Below are positions 1-6,696 of a DNA stretch of 7,272 nucleotides, piece by piece (position 1 is the stretch's first letter; every line of letters begins with the position of its first letter). Origin of the DNA: Flavobacteria bacterium RIFCSPLOWO2_12_FULL_31_7 (GTDB taxonomy: Bacteria > Bacteroidota > Bacteroidia > Flavobacteriales > Flavobacteriaceae). Position numbers and translations under genes: made by a program. The stretch is taken from assembly GCA_001800945.1 (NCBI GenBank), contig MGWJ01000156.1, forward strand, positions 1 through 7,272, in the 5' to 3' direction. The notes beneath the pieces were generated by a model. That model made no database searches. It had not been told where the DNA came from and saw only the letters and a program-made list of their open reading frames with translations.

Positions 1-73
1 TACAGCCGTTACAAAAAACAGGGAAAAGGGTATTTAACAGATTTTTTTGTATTTCATCGAGAATTTTCAACAT
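1..73 (-). CDS. ComF-family protein, N-terminal fragment (runs off the left edge)
   Basis: Read on the minus strand from an ATG at 73-71, this frame stays open to the window edge and gives 24 residues. They start MLKILDEIQ and end with LFPVFCNGC. A short amphipathic leader, then an LFP motif and a CxxC pair, is how ComF/GntX-type phosphoribosyltransferase-like proteins begin; the cysteines are the first half of their N-terminal zinc-finger-like motif. ComF relatives are linked to DNA uptake and competence in some bacteria, but the flavobacterial versions are mostly uncharacterised. The phosphoribosyltransferase domain would lie outside the window, so the assignment rests on this short start only. 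The gene is divergent from the coiled-coil protein gene, with 40 bp between the start codons. No ribosome binding site is visible, as is usual in this phylum. The plus-strand frames here are also open for short stretches (stops at 35, 84 and 145) but give nothing recognisable. Confidence 0.7.
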   Translation of the reverse strand, partial: MLKILDEIQKNLLNTLFPVFCNGC

Positions 74-113
74 ATTTAAACAATAATTTTATATTTAGTA
101 AAAATAACAAAGT
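74..113. other. Divergent spacer between comF and the coiled-coil protein gene
   Basis: These 40 bp separate two divergent ATG codons and must hold, or overlap with, the start signals of both genes. The sequence is almost entirely A and T. TATATTTA at 90-97 is one mismatch from the TAnnTTTG element on the plus strand and could serve the coiled-coil gene, but no convincing -33 partner is seen. I find no good minus-strand match. Confidence 0.35.
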
Positions 114-929
114 ATGTCATCAAACAAAAATAATTCTTACAAATTAATCATACTCACGCTTTCGGTTTTTTTACTGATAGTGTTCTTTAAGAGTTATAAA
201 GATAATAAATCATCGAAAGAACTTCAAGCTAATTTAAAGCAAGAAAGTTTGTTGACACAAAACCAATTATCCGAAATTATTGAAAAATATGATTCGGTGG
301 CTATGTTGTATAATAATTATGATAAAAGTTTTGAAAATTTAAATGCGAAGAATCTAAATAGTAAAAATTCTAAATCGGAACTTAAATTTAAAAATCTTAC
401 GGATCTTAACAAACAGATTGAGTCTATCAAAGATACTATCAATATATTACAAGAAAGATTAAAAGAAATCGAAAAAATAAAAGCATTAGTTAAACCAGAA
501 GAAACGAAGGAGAAAGTTGTTCAGAAAATAACTTACAATGATTCTAAATTTGAAATCACGAATTTACAAGTCAAAGGAGTGAAATTTTTAACAGAGAATG
601 CTAATGCAAGTAAAGCTAAAACAATAGAACAAATTAGAGTTTGTTTTACAATTGACAAAAATGAAGGTATTGCTGAAGGTGAAAAGCAACTTTTTGTACA
701 AGTCGTAAATCCCAAGAATGATATCGTTTCTGTTGAAGGTTTAGTGTATGAAAAAAATAATACCATATTAAAATATAGCAAGTTAGCTAAGTTCAATTAT
801 GAACAGCAAGTTACAGATGTTTGTAGTTATGTAGATTTAGAAAAAAACAAAACTTTTAAAGGGCGTTACATTGTAAATTTATATTCTGGGACTACGAAAA
901 TCAGTTCTACTATTTTCAATTATAATTAA
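114..929 (+). CDS. Membrane-anchored coiled-coil protein of unknown function
   Basis: I do not recognise an established function for this 271-residue protein. Residues 1-10 are polar and basic. Residues 11-26 form one hydrophobic segment (LIILTLSVFLLIVFF), either a membrane anchor or an uncleaved signal; there is no lipobox cysteine and no clear signal-peptidase site. Residues about 34-125 are rich in Lys, Glu, Asn and Leu and look helical and coiled-coil, including QIESIKDTINILQERLKEIE. After a charged linker (about 126-140), residues 145-271 look like a compact beta-rich domain (RVCFTIDKNEG, KQLFVQVVNPKNDIV, RYIVNLYSGT) with two cysteines, C177 and C237. The shape suggests an anchored protein with a stalk and a globular head. 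Similar flavobacterial proteins are, from memory, sometimes labelled chromosome partitioning protein, but no ATPase motif is present, so I would not use that name. The start is secure: in-frame stops at 96-101 leave this as the first ATG. glyS follows 46 bp downstream on the same strand but has its own promoter element. Confidence 0.85.
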   Translation: MSSNKNNSYKLIILTLSVFLLIVFFKSYKDNKSSKELQANLKQESLLTQNQLSEIIEKYDSVAMLYNNYDKSFENLNAKNLNSKNSKSELKFKNLTDLNKQIESIKDTINILQERLKEIEKIKALVKPEETKEKVVQKITYNDSKFEITNLQVKGVKFLTENANASKAKTIEQIRVCFTIDKNEGIAEGEKQLFVQVVNPKNDIVSVEGLVYEKNNTILKYSKLAKFNYEQQVTDVCSYVDLEKNKTFKGRYIVNLYSGTTKISSTIFNYN

Positions 930-963
930 TTAGAAATTCCTTTTTTAATTCCGTTGCTATTTT

Positions 964-971
964 TACTTTTG
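964..971 (+). promoter_or_regulatory. Bacteroidota -7 promoter element for glyS
   Basis: TACTTTTG matches the Bacteroidota sigma-A -7 consensus TAnnTTTG exactly. It ends only 4 bp before the glyS ATG. The -33 element is weak: a T-run at 941-946 sits at a suitable distance, but there is no clear TTG at the usual 17-23 bp spacing. If it is used, transcription would begin at or within a few bases of the ATG, giving a leaderless or nearly leaderless mRNA. Confidence 0.6.
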
Positions 972-975
972 CATC

Positions 976-2517
976 ATGGCAAAACAAGAAGACTTATTTA
1001 AGAATGTAGTTTCGCACGCAAAAGAATACGGATTTATTTTCCCTTCTAGCGAAATTTACGATGGTTTAAGTGCAGTATATGACTACGCACAAAACGGTGT
1101 TGAACTAAAAAAGAACATTAGAGAATATTGGTGGAAATCCATGGTGCAAATGCATGAAAATATTGTAGGTTTAGACGCTGCAATATTAATGCATCCAACC
1201 ACTTGGAAAGCATCTGGTCACGTAGATGCGTTCAATGATCCATTAATTGACAATAAAGATTCTAAAAAAAGATATCGTGCAGATGTTTTAATTGAGGATT
1301 ATGCCGAAAAATTAAACATCAAAGCACAAAAAGAAATCGAAAAAGCAAAAGCTCGTTTTGGTGAGGCTTTTAACGAACAAGAATTTATTACCACTAATCC
1401 TAGAGTGGTAGAATACCTTTCTAAAAAGAACGAAATTTTAGCTAGAATGGCTAAAAGTTTAGACGCTGGAGATTTAGACGATGTGAAACTTTTAATTGAA
1501 GAATTAGAAATCGCTTGTCCGGATTCTGGATCTCGTAATTGGACAGAAGTACGTCAGTTTAACTTAATGTTTGGTACTAAATTAGGGGCTTCTGCTGATA
1601 CGGCAATGGATTTATATTTACGTCCAGAAACGGCTCAAGGTATTTTCGTCAACTTTTTAAATGTTCAGAAAACAGGTCGTATGAAAATTCCTTTCGGAAT
1701 TGCTCAAACGGGTAAAGCCTTCAGAAACGAAATTGTAGCAAGACAATTTATTTTCCGTATGCGTGAATTTGAACAAATGGAAATGCAGTTTTTCGTGAAA
1801 CCAGGTGAAGAAATGAAATGGTACGAATACTGGAAAACCACCCGTTTAAATTGGCATAAATCGTTAGGTTTAGGTGCGGAAAATTACCGTTTCCACGACC
1901 ATGAAAAATTAGCACATTACGCCAATGCAGCGGCTGATATCGAATTCAATTTCCCATTCGGATTTAAGGAATTAGAAGGAATTCACTCACGTACTGATTT
2001 CGATTTAAAAGCACATGAACAATTTTCAGGTAAAAAATTACAATATTTTGATACCGAAGAAAATAAAAACTATGTGCCTTATGTGGTTGAAACTTCAGTT
2101 GGTTTAGATAGAATGTTTTTAGCCGTTTTCTCAAAAGCATTACAAGAAGAAACTTTAGAAGACGGTTCAACAAGAACAGTTTTACGATTACCTTCTGTTT
2201 TAGCACCAACAAAAGCTGCGATTTTACCTTTAGTGAAAAAAGATGGTTTACCAGAAATTGCTAAAGAAATCATGGAAGAATTAAAATGGGATTTCAATGT
2301 AGCCTACGATGAAAAAGATGCAGTTGGTCGTCGTTACAGACGTCAAGATGCTTTAGGAACGCCATTTTGTATTACCGTAGATCATCAAACAGTAGAAGAC
2401 AAAACGGTTACTATTCGTCATAGAGATTCTATGCAACAAGAAAGAGTTGCCATTTCAGATTTGAAAAATATTATAGACCAAGAAGTTTCTGTTAGAAACT
2501 GGTTAATGAAAATGTAA
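976..2517 (+). CDS. glyS: Glycine--tRNA ligase (alpha2, single-chain type)
   Basis: This class II aminoacyl-tRNA synthetase charges tRNA-Gly with glycine in the cytoplasm, using ATP. It is the single-chain homodimeric type found in Bacteroidota, archaea and eukaryotes, not the alpha2beta2 GlyQ/GlyS pair of E. coli. The protein is 513 residues, complete for this type. The N-terminus (MAKQEDLFKNVVSHAKEYGF) carries the conserved start, so ATG 976 is the right one. The central catalytic domain shows YLRPETAQGIFVNF (214-227), motif 2 around FRNE (249-252) continuing into FRMREFEQMEMQFF, and motif 3 around VGLDRM (375-380) with its ATP-binding arginine R379. An insertion at about 85-190 separates the N-terminal block from WTEVRQFNLMFGTKLG (189-204). 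The C-terminal anticodon-binding domain spans about 405-513 (PSVLAPTKAAILPLV, then GRRYRRQDALGTPFCITVD). One oddity is YDYAQNG at 35-41, where I would expect YDYGQNG. The gene is convergent with the amylase gene and ends in a shared terminator. Confidence 0.98.
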   Translation: MAKQEDLFKNVVSHAKEYGFIFPSSEIYDGLSAVYDYAQNGVELKKNIREYWWKSMVQMHENIVGLDAAILMHPTTWKASGHVDAFNDPLIDNKDSKKRYRADVLIEDYAEKLNIKAQKEIEKAKARFGEAFNEQEFITTNPRVVEYLSKKNEILARMAKSLDAGDLDDVKLLIEELEIACPDSGSRNWTEVRQFNLMFGTKLGASADTAMDLYLRPETAQGIFVNFLNVQKTGRMKIPFGIAQTGKAFRNEIVARQFIFRMREFEQMEMQFFVKPGEEMKWYEYWKTTRLNWHKSLGLGAENYRFHDHEKLAHYANAAADIEFNFPFGFKELEGIHSRTDFDLKAHEQFSGKKLQYFDTEENKNYVPYVVETSVGLDRMFLAVFSKALQEETLEDGSTRTVLRLPSVLAPTKAAILPLVKKDGLPEIAKEIMEELKWDFNVAYDEKDAVGRRYRRQDALGTPFCITVDHQTVEDKTVTIRHRDSMQQERVAISDLKNIIDQEVSVRNWLMKM

Positions 2518-2539
2518 AACATTTTATAGATATAAATTA

Positions 2540-2573
2540 AAAAACGCCAAATTCTAATGAGTTTGGCGTTTTT
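2540..2573. terminator. Bidirectional intrinsic terminator between glyS and the amylase gene
   Basis: The arms AAAAACGCCAAA (2540-2551) and TTTGGCGTTTTT (2562-2573) are perfect reverse complements over 12 bp. Three more inner pairs (T·G, T-A, C-G) extend the stem to 15 with a TAAT loop at 2555-2558. On the plus strand the hairpin runs into a T-rich tail to 2579, ending the glyS transcript. On the minus strand it runs into TTTTTTAATTTATA, ending the amylase transcript. It fills most of the 70-bp convergent gap. Confidence 0.93.
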
Positions 2574-2587
2574 GTTTTTAACTAACT

Positions 2588-5479
2588 TTATTCTTTAATT
2601 AATTTTTTACTGATTGATAAATTATCAGAATTTGTAATTTTTACAATGTACATGCCTTTTGATAAATCAGAAACACTAATTTCTTTGTTAGCGATGCTAT
2701 TATTTTCTGTTTTAATTAATTGCCCAGTTATCGAATAAATTTCAACTTTTTTTGCATCTAAAGAAAGCATAAATGCGTTAGAAGTTGGGTTGGGATATAA
2801 TTCCATTTTTGAAAACACTTCAAAACTTTCATTAGATAAAACCGTTGCCAATTGATTTCCGAAAATTCTGTATTCTCCTGGTGCTAATGTAATTTGCATA
2901 TTGGTTGCACTTACATTGGTTACCGAATTGTCCATTAAATTATACCAGTTTCCGGTGTAAGGAAAATCTGCTGTAATGTTTTGTGAGCTTGTGTATAAAT
3001 TCGCTAAAATCACTACATTTTTAAGTTGTGTTGGTAATAACGAATTATCAAAAATATAAATTCTTTGTTTTAAATTATCAGCACTTTCTGGACTGATTGA
3101 ATACTCGCCATTAAAAACAGCTTCTCCTTTTTTAAGTTTTGTGAATTTTGAATAATCTGCATAAACGTTGCTTCTTGGAGTTGTGGTTAGCCAGTTTTCT
3201 ACCCATTGTGGTTGTTGTTTGGTGGCTAATTTGCAATCGCCTGGCGTGGCATCTACTTCACTGTTTACGATTCCGTTTTCACAAGCATAAATAGAATCAT
3301 CCATAGCTAATTCTTGAAAATGCCAAATCATTTTTGGACCTGGAATTAAAACACTAATCGCACCTAAAGCCGACATTCTGTTTAACGTATTTGTTTCGTT
3401 ATTTAAAACTGGATTGGTTCCAGTGGCGTTTCCAAACGTTTTGGCTTCGTACATTAATCGGTCTTTGTCATGACTTTCTGCGTAACCCATTAATCGTTTT
3501 CCGGTAAATCCTCTACTAACGTGTCCCATTCTTGTAATGTTTCCTGTTGTATTAGAATACCCCATGGCTAATTCTTTATACTGTGTGAACATTTCTCCCC
3601 ACATCATAATTCCTTTTCCTTCTCCCAAACGATAATTTGCCCATTGTTGTTCTTCAAAATCAGAACCTAAATGTTCAAAAATCACATAGTGGTTTGGATC
3701 TTGCGCCCAAGAATAATCAGCGTATAATTTTAAAACATCTACACGGTCTGCTTGATAATTATTCGTACAAGCATCATTTCCAGCCGTACAATTTTGAGTA
3801 AATCCTTTGGTTAAATCCCAACGGAAACCATCAATTTTATATTCGTTAATCCAATGTTTAATAGTTCTGTTTACATATTCACGAGTATAGGTGCTAGTGT
3901 GATTAAAATCTTCTCCCACACTATAACTATGACGAGCTGTTGTATTAAAATAAGGATTGTCTGTATTTGGTGGTCCCCAACCATCTTGTACTCCACCACT
4001 AGTGTCATTCATCCACATACGTAGCATTGGATTTCTTCCAAAAGCGTGATTAAAAGCAATGTCAAAAATAACGGCAATACCATTTTGGTGACATAAATCA
4101 ATAAATTCTTTTAGTTTATCACCAGTTCCATAATATTTATCTAAAGCCATATGAAAAGCGGTGTTATATCCCCAACTTTCATTTCCTTCATACTCCATTA
4201 CTGGCATTAATTCGATGGCGTTAATTCCTAAATTTTTGAAATAATCTATTTTATCGATTAAGTCTTGATAGTTTCGATCGGCATCAAAATCTCTTACCAA
4301 AACCTCATAAACAATTAATTTGTCTTTTTCGGGTTTTGTAAAACTGGTTACTTGCCAATTGTAAGGCGTTTGTCCAGTTTGTAAAACAGTAACTTCTCTT
4401 TCTTGTCCAACTGGATAAGCTGGCATGGCTGGATAAGAACTAGCTGGAATTCCGCTATCATCAAAAGGGGATAAGACCAGAGTAGAGCATGGGTCGGCAG
4501 TTTTTACAATATTTGGCGAATTCGTGGTAGGCGTTTGATCCGCCACCCAATATTGATAGGTATAAATTTGACCTGGAGTTAATCCGGTTAATTCTAACCA
4601 AAATTTTGTTCCTGTTGTATTTTTATTCATCAAATGTGTACTTGTTGGCAACCAATTGTTGAAACTTCCTGCCACATAAATGAAATCTTTTCCTGGTGCT
4701 TCTAAAACTAATGTTGCTTTTGTAGCGTCACCAGAATTATAATTTATTCCGATTTCCATTCCAGCTGGTAAAGCTGATGACGGAATAACTGCTGGTCTGA
4801 CAATTACATTGAATTTTTTTGAAAGTGTGACAGCGCCTTGTGTTACTTCTAGAGTAAAAACGGTGTTTGTGGTAATACTTGTTGCTGTTGTAGAATAAGT
4901 AGAAACATTATTACTGGTATGAACGGTAACGCCGTTTGCTTTCAATACATAGTTTGCATTTCCATTGGTGTTGTTTGCAGAAACAAAAACGCTTCCTCCA
5001 GAAGTTATAATTGTATTAGAATTTATGGCTGGAGTGGCAAGTGTGAAATTAAAAGCGCCAACTTCGGCAGTAATATCTTGTGATTTTTTATCTCCAGTAC
5101 CGTCATTGGCTTTTACTAAAAACCCAATTCTTCCAATACCAGTAAATCGGTTATAAAACGCATTAGGTGTTAACGTGTAAGTATACGTGTCTGGACCAGC
5201 ATTGTAAGTGAATTTATTAGTTTCATTAGAATCGGTCCAGGTTCCATTAGTAGGACAATCTAAAATGTTTAAATCATTAGAATCAAAAGACCAAGCCCAT
5301 AAATATAAGTTGTTTCCAGAACCCCAAGTGGTTTCATTTACAGAACTTCCATTGATAGTTATGGTGATAGATTGGTTATCTTCAAAAGTAGATGGTGTTA
5401 TAGAATAAGTAACGGTTTGTTGTTGAGCAAACGATAAACTATTCCATAAAAGTATTAAAATAAGTGTAATTTTTTTCAT
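2588..5479 (-). CDS. Secreted multidomain GH13 alpha-amylase with T9SS sorting domain
   Basis: A 963-residue extracellular alpha-amylase that should cut internal alpha-1,4 bonds of starch-like glucans. Residues 1-18 are a Sec signal peptide, likely cut after SLSFA with Q19 next; there is no lipobox. Residues about 19-143 and 144-229 are two beta-rich, Ig/E-set-like modules. Residues about 257-335 resemble a CBM48-like N-terminal domain (APGKDFIYVAGSFNNW). The GH13 barrel starts near 388 (LIVYEVLVRDF) and carries all four conserved regions: DIAFNH (473-478); GFRWD (551-555, nucleophile D555); FEHLG (601-605, acid/base E602); ESHD (668-671, third carboxylate D671). A beta domain follows to about 875. 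Residues about 892-963 are a type A T9SS signal (LYPNP at 894-898, VEIYSITGQLI, LSKGMYIVKI). C564/C571 and C733/C749 could form disulfides. The gene follows the SusE-like gene with a 67-bp gap containing a terminator, and lacks a clear promoter or ribosome binding site. Exact specificity (alpha-amylase, neopullulanase or pullulanase-like) cannot be settled by eye. Confidence 0.93.
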   Translation of the reverse strand: MKKITLILILLWNSLSFAQQQTVTYSITPSTFEDNQSITITINGSSVNETTWGSGNNLYLWAWSFDSNDLNILDCPTNGTWTDSNETNKFTYNAGPDTYTYTLTPNAFYNRFTGIGRIGFLVKANDGTGDKKSQDITAEVGAFNFTLATPAINSNTIITSGGSVFVSANNTNGNANYVLKANGVTVHTSNNVSTYSTTATSITTNTVFTLEVTQGAVTLSKKFNVIVRPAVIPSSALPAGMEIGINYNSGDATKATLVLEAPGKDFIYVAGSFNNWLPTSTHLMNKNTTGTKFWLELTGLTPGQIYTYQYWVADQTPTTNSPNIVKTADPCSTLVLSPFDDSGIPASSYPAMPAYPVGQEREVTVLQTGQTPYNWQVTSFTKPEKDKLIVYEVLVRDFDADRNYQDLIDKIDYFKNLGINAIELMPVMEYEGNESWGYNTAFHMALDKYYGTGDKLKEFIDLCHQNGIAVIFDIAFNHAFGRNPMLRMWMNDTSGGVQDGWGPPNTDNPYFNTTARHSYSVGEDFNHTSTYTREYVNRTIKHWINEYKIDGFRWDLTKGFTQNCTAGNDACTNNYQADRVDVLKLYADYSWAQDPNHYVIFEHLGSDFEEQQWANYRLGEGKGIMMWGEMFTQYKELAMGYSNTTGNITRMGHVSRGFTGKRLMGYAESHDKDRLMYEAKTFGNATGTNPVLNNETNTLNRMSALGAISVLIPGPKMIWHFQELAMDDSIYACENGIVNSEVDATPGDCKLATKQQPQWVENWLTTTPRSNVYADYSKFTKLKKGEAVFNGEYSISPESADNLKQRIYIFDNSLLPTQLKNVVILANLYTSSQNITADFPYTGNWYNLMDNSVTNVSATNMQITLAPGEYRIFGNQLATVLSNESFEVFSKMELYPNPTSNAFMLSLDAKKVEIYSITGQLIKTENNSIANKEISVSDLSKGMYIVKITNSDNLSISKKLIKE

Positions 5480-5490
5480 GATTTTTGGTA

Positions 5491-5529
5491 TTAAAAAATT
5501 GAGCTATATGTTTTCATATAGCTCAATTT
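5491..5529 (-). terminator. Strong intrinsic terminator or attenuator between the SusE-like and amylase genes
   Basis: The arms AAATTGAGCTATATG (5496-5510) and CATATAGCTCAATTT (5515-5529) are perfect reverse complements: a 15-bp stem with a 4-nt loop. Read on the minus strand, the hairpin leads directly into a run of six T (5499-5494, overlapping the stem base) followed by AA, as in a rho-independent terminator. On the plus strand no comparable T-run follows, so it acts leftward. It lies after the stop of the SusE-like gene and 12 bp before the amylase ATG, so it can limit expression of the amylase relative to susD and the susE-like gene, or simply end that transcript. Confidence 0.82.
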
Positions 5530-5546
5530 ATGATTTTATACTAAAA

Positions 5547-6677
5547 TTAGTCTACTGAGATTACTTTAGTAACGGTATTGATTTTGAATAATCTGATTCC
5601 TGTTGGTCCAACATATCTAAAATTGCTATCACCATCTAATGCGTTGATTAATTCTGAATCAATAGTGTATCCATCTCCTAAGAATGAAGGATAGTTTCTA
5701 TTAGGAGAACCCCAACTGTCACCGCCATCATTTGCTAACCAAACTCTGAAGCTTTCGTTGTTTACTAAATTAACTGGAACTTCATAAATTCCATTTGAAA
5801 CTACTGGTAATTCTGTTTCGTTATTTCCAGTCCAAGACCATCCACCTGGAGTGGCAGCACCAACTAACCAATAAGAAACTGGTTCGATACCACTAGAAAC
5901 CGTACTTTTTGCTACTCCAATAGTTTTGTTGTTTTCGTCAATTTTAACTCGGTACGTATCAGGTGTTCCTGTAAATCTAAAGTTATTATCTCCATCTAAA
6001 GCATCTTCTAAAACACTTACAATTTTATATCCTTGTGCTACATAGTATGGGAAATTTCTTCCTGAACCCCAGTTTCCATTTTCTGTAAAGAAACGGAAGG
6101 TGTCGTTTACTAATCCAACTTTCATTGTTAATACATTGTTGTCACAGATTAAGTTTGCTGGTGATGACCAACCCCAACCTGCTGAAGGAATTCCTGCTCC
6201 AACTGCATATTGACCTAAGCATCCAAAAGCCGTCACATTATAAGTGATTACATTTGAATATAATGGTAATCCGCCAGCAACTGTAGCTTTAATTCTGAAG
6301 TCTAAAGGTGTTGAAACAAAAGGTACTGCACCTGCTGTTAATGCAGGAACATTTAATTGTCCAGTAGTTATAACAATATTTCTACTTGTTGTATTGGCTA
6401 AATCTTGTGCATTTGTAAAATCAGAACCATTTGGAGCTAATTGAATTGTATATGTAACACTTGAAGGTGTTGAGTATTGAGCTGGATCCCAAGTTAATGA
6501 AATGGCTGGGTTGTTTAAAGTTGTTTCACTTAAAACTACAGCATCGCCACTTGTTGGTGTAATAATTTGGAACGAAGCAGCAGCTGGTTCAATGTAAACT
6601 AAATTGCTTTCGTCTTCACAAGAGTATAATCCTGTAAATAAAGCTAATGTTAAAATGGATTTAAATATATTTTTCAT
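5547..6677 (-). CDS. SusE/SusF-like starch-binding outer-membrane lipoprotein
   Basis: A 376-residue surface lipoprotein of the SusE/SusF type, expected to bind starch or malto-oligosaccharides at the outer membrane and support the SusC/SusD transporter. Residues 1-19 are a lipoprotein signal with lipobox LYSC, placing the lipidated cysteine at C20. The next residues, EDES, are acidic, fitting a Bacteroidota surface-export signal. Residues about 30-149 form a SusE-type N-terminal Ig-like domain (SFQIITPTSGDAVVL, ISLTWDPA, FRIKATV). Two tandem C-terminal modules follow, about 155-256 and 267-376, related by GWGW/GWSW, FRFFTENGNWGS/FRVWLANDGGDSWGS, GRNFP/NRNYP and ALDGDNNFRF/ALDGDSNFRY. The aromatic residues (W168, W170, W203, W280, W282, W322) are candidates for stacking on glucose rings. 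The gene starts 19 bp after the susD stop, too close for a separate promoter, so the two are probably co-transcribed. SusE and SusF cannot be told apart here; two binding modules fit SusE better, since SusF of Bacteroides has three. Confidence 0.9.
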   Translation of the reverse strand: MKNIFKSILTLALFTGLYSCEDESNLVYIEPAAASFQIITPTSGDAVVLSETTLNNPAISLTWDPAQYSTPSSVTYTIQLAPNGSDFTNAQDLANTTSRNIVITTGQLNVPALTAGAVPFVSTPLDFRIKATVAGGLPLYSNVITYNVTAFGCLGQYAVGAGIPSAGWGWSSPANLICDNNVLTMKVGLVNDTFRFFTENGNWGSGRNFPYYVAQGYKIVSVLEDALDGDNNFRFTGTPDTYRVKIDENNKTIGVAKSTVSSGIEPVSYWLVGAATPGGWSWTGNNETELPVVSNGIYEVPVNLVNNESFRVWLANDGGDSWGSPNRNYPSFLGDGYTIDSELINALDGDSNFRYVGPTGIRLFKINTVTKVISVD

Positions 6678-6696
6678 AACTATTAAATTAAAATGA

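Noticed and set aside
533..796. Minus-strand open frame of 87 codons inside the coiled-coil protein gene
   Set aside because: It is antisense to a longer, well-formed gene, has no recognisable domain and no start signal. It reads as a shadow frame.
1964..2297. Two overlapping minus-strand open frames inside glyS
   Set aside because: They lie fully within the conserved glyS coding sequence and their translations look like low-complexity antisense products.
4391..4450. Repeated GGATAAG/AGCTGG-like short motifs in the amylase gene
   Set aside because: They encode a proline-rich linker (SSYPAMPAYPVGQ) between the CBM48-like module and the barrel. The repetition comes from the residues, not from a DNA element.
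4965..5408. Two plus-strand open frames opposite the amylase N-terminal modules
   Set aside because: They are short, antisense to a gene with clear domain content, and have no recognisable features.
5496..5529. The inverted repeat before the amylase as an operator or mobile-element end
   Set aside because: The 4-nt loop and the directional T-run fit an intrinsic terminator better. There is no target duplication or transposase nearby.
6244..6444. Plus-strand open frame of 66 codons opposite the SusE-like gene
   Set aside because: It is an antisense shadow of the SusE N-terminal domain, with no independent support.
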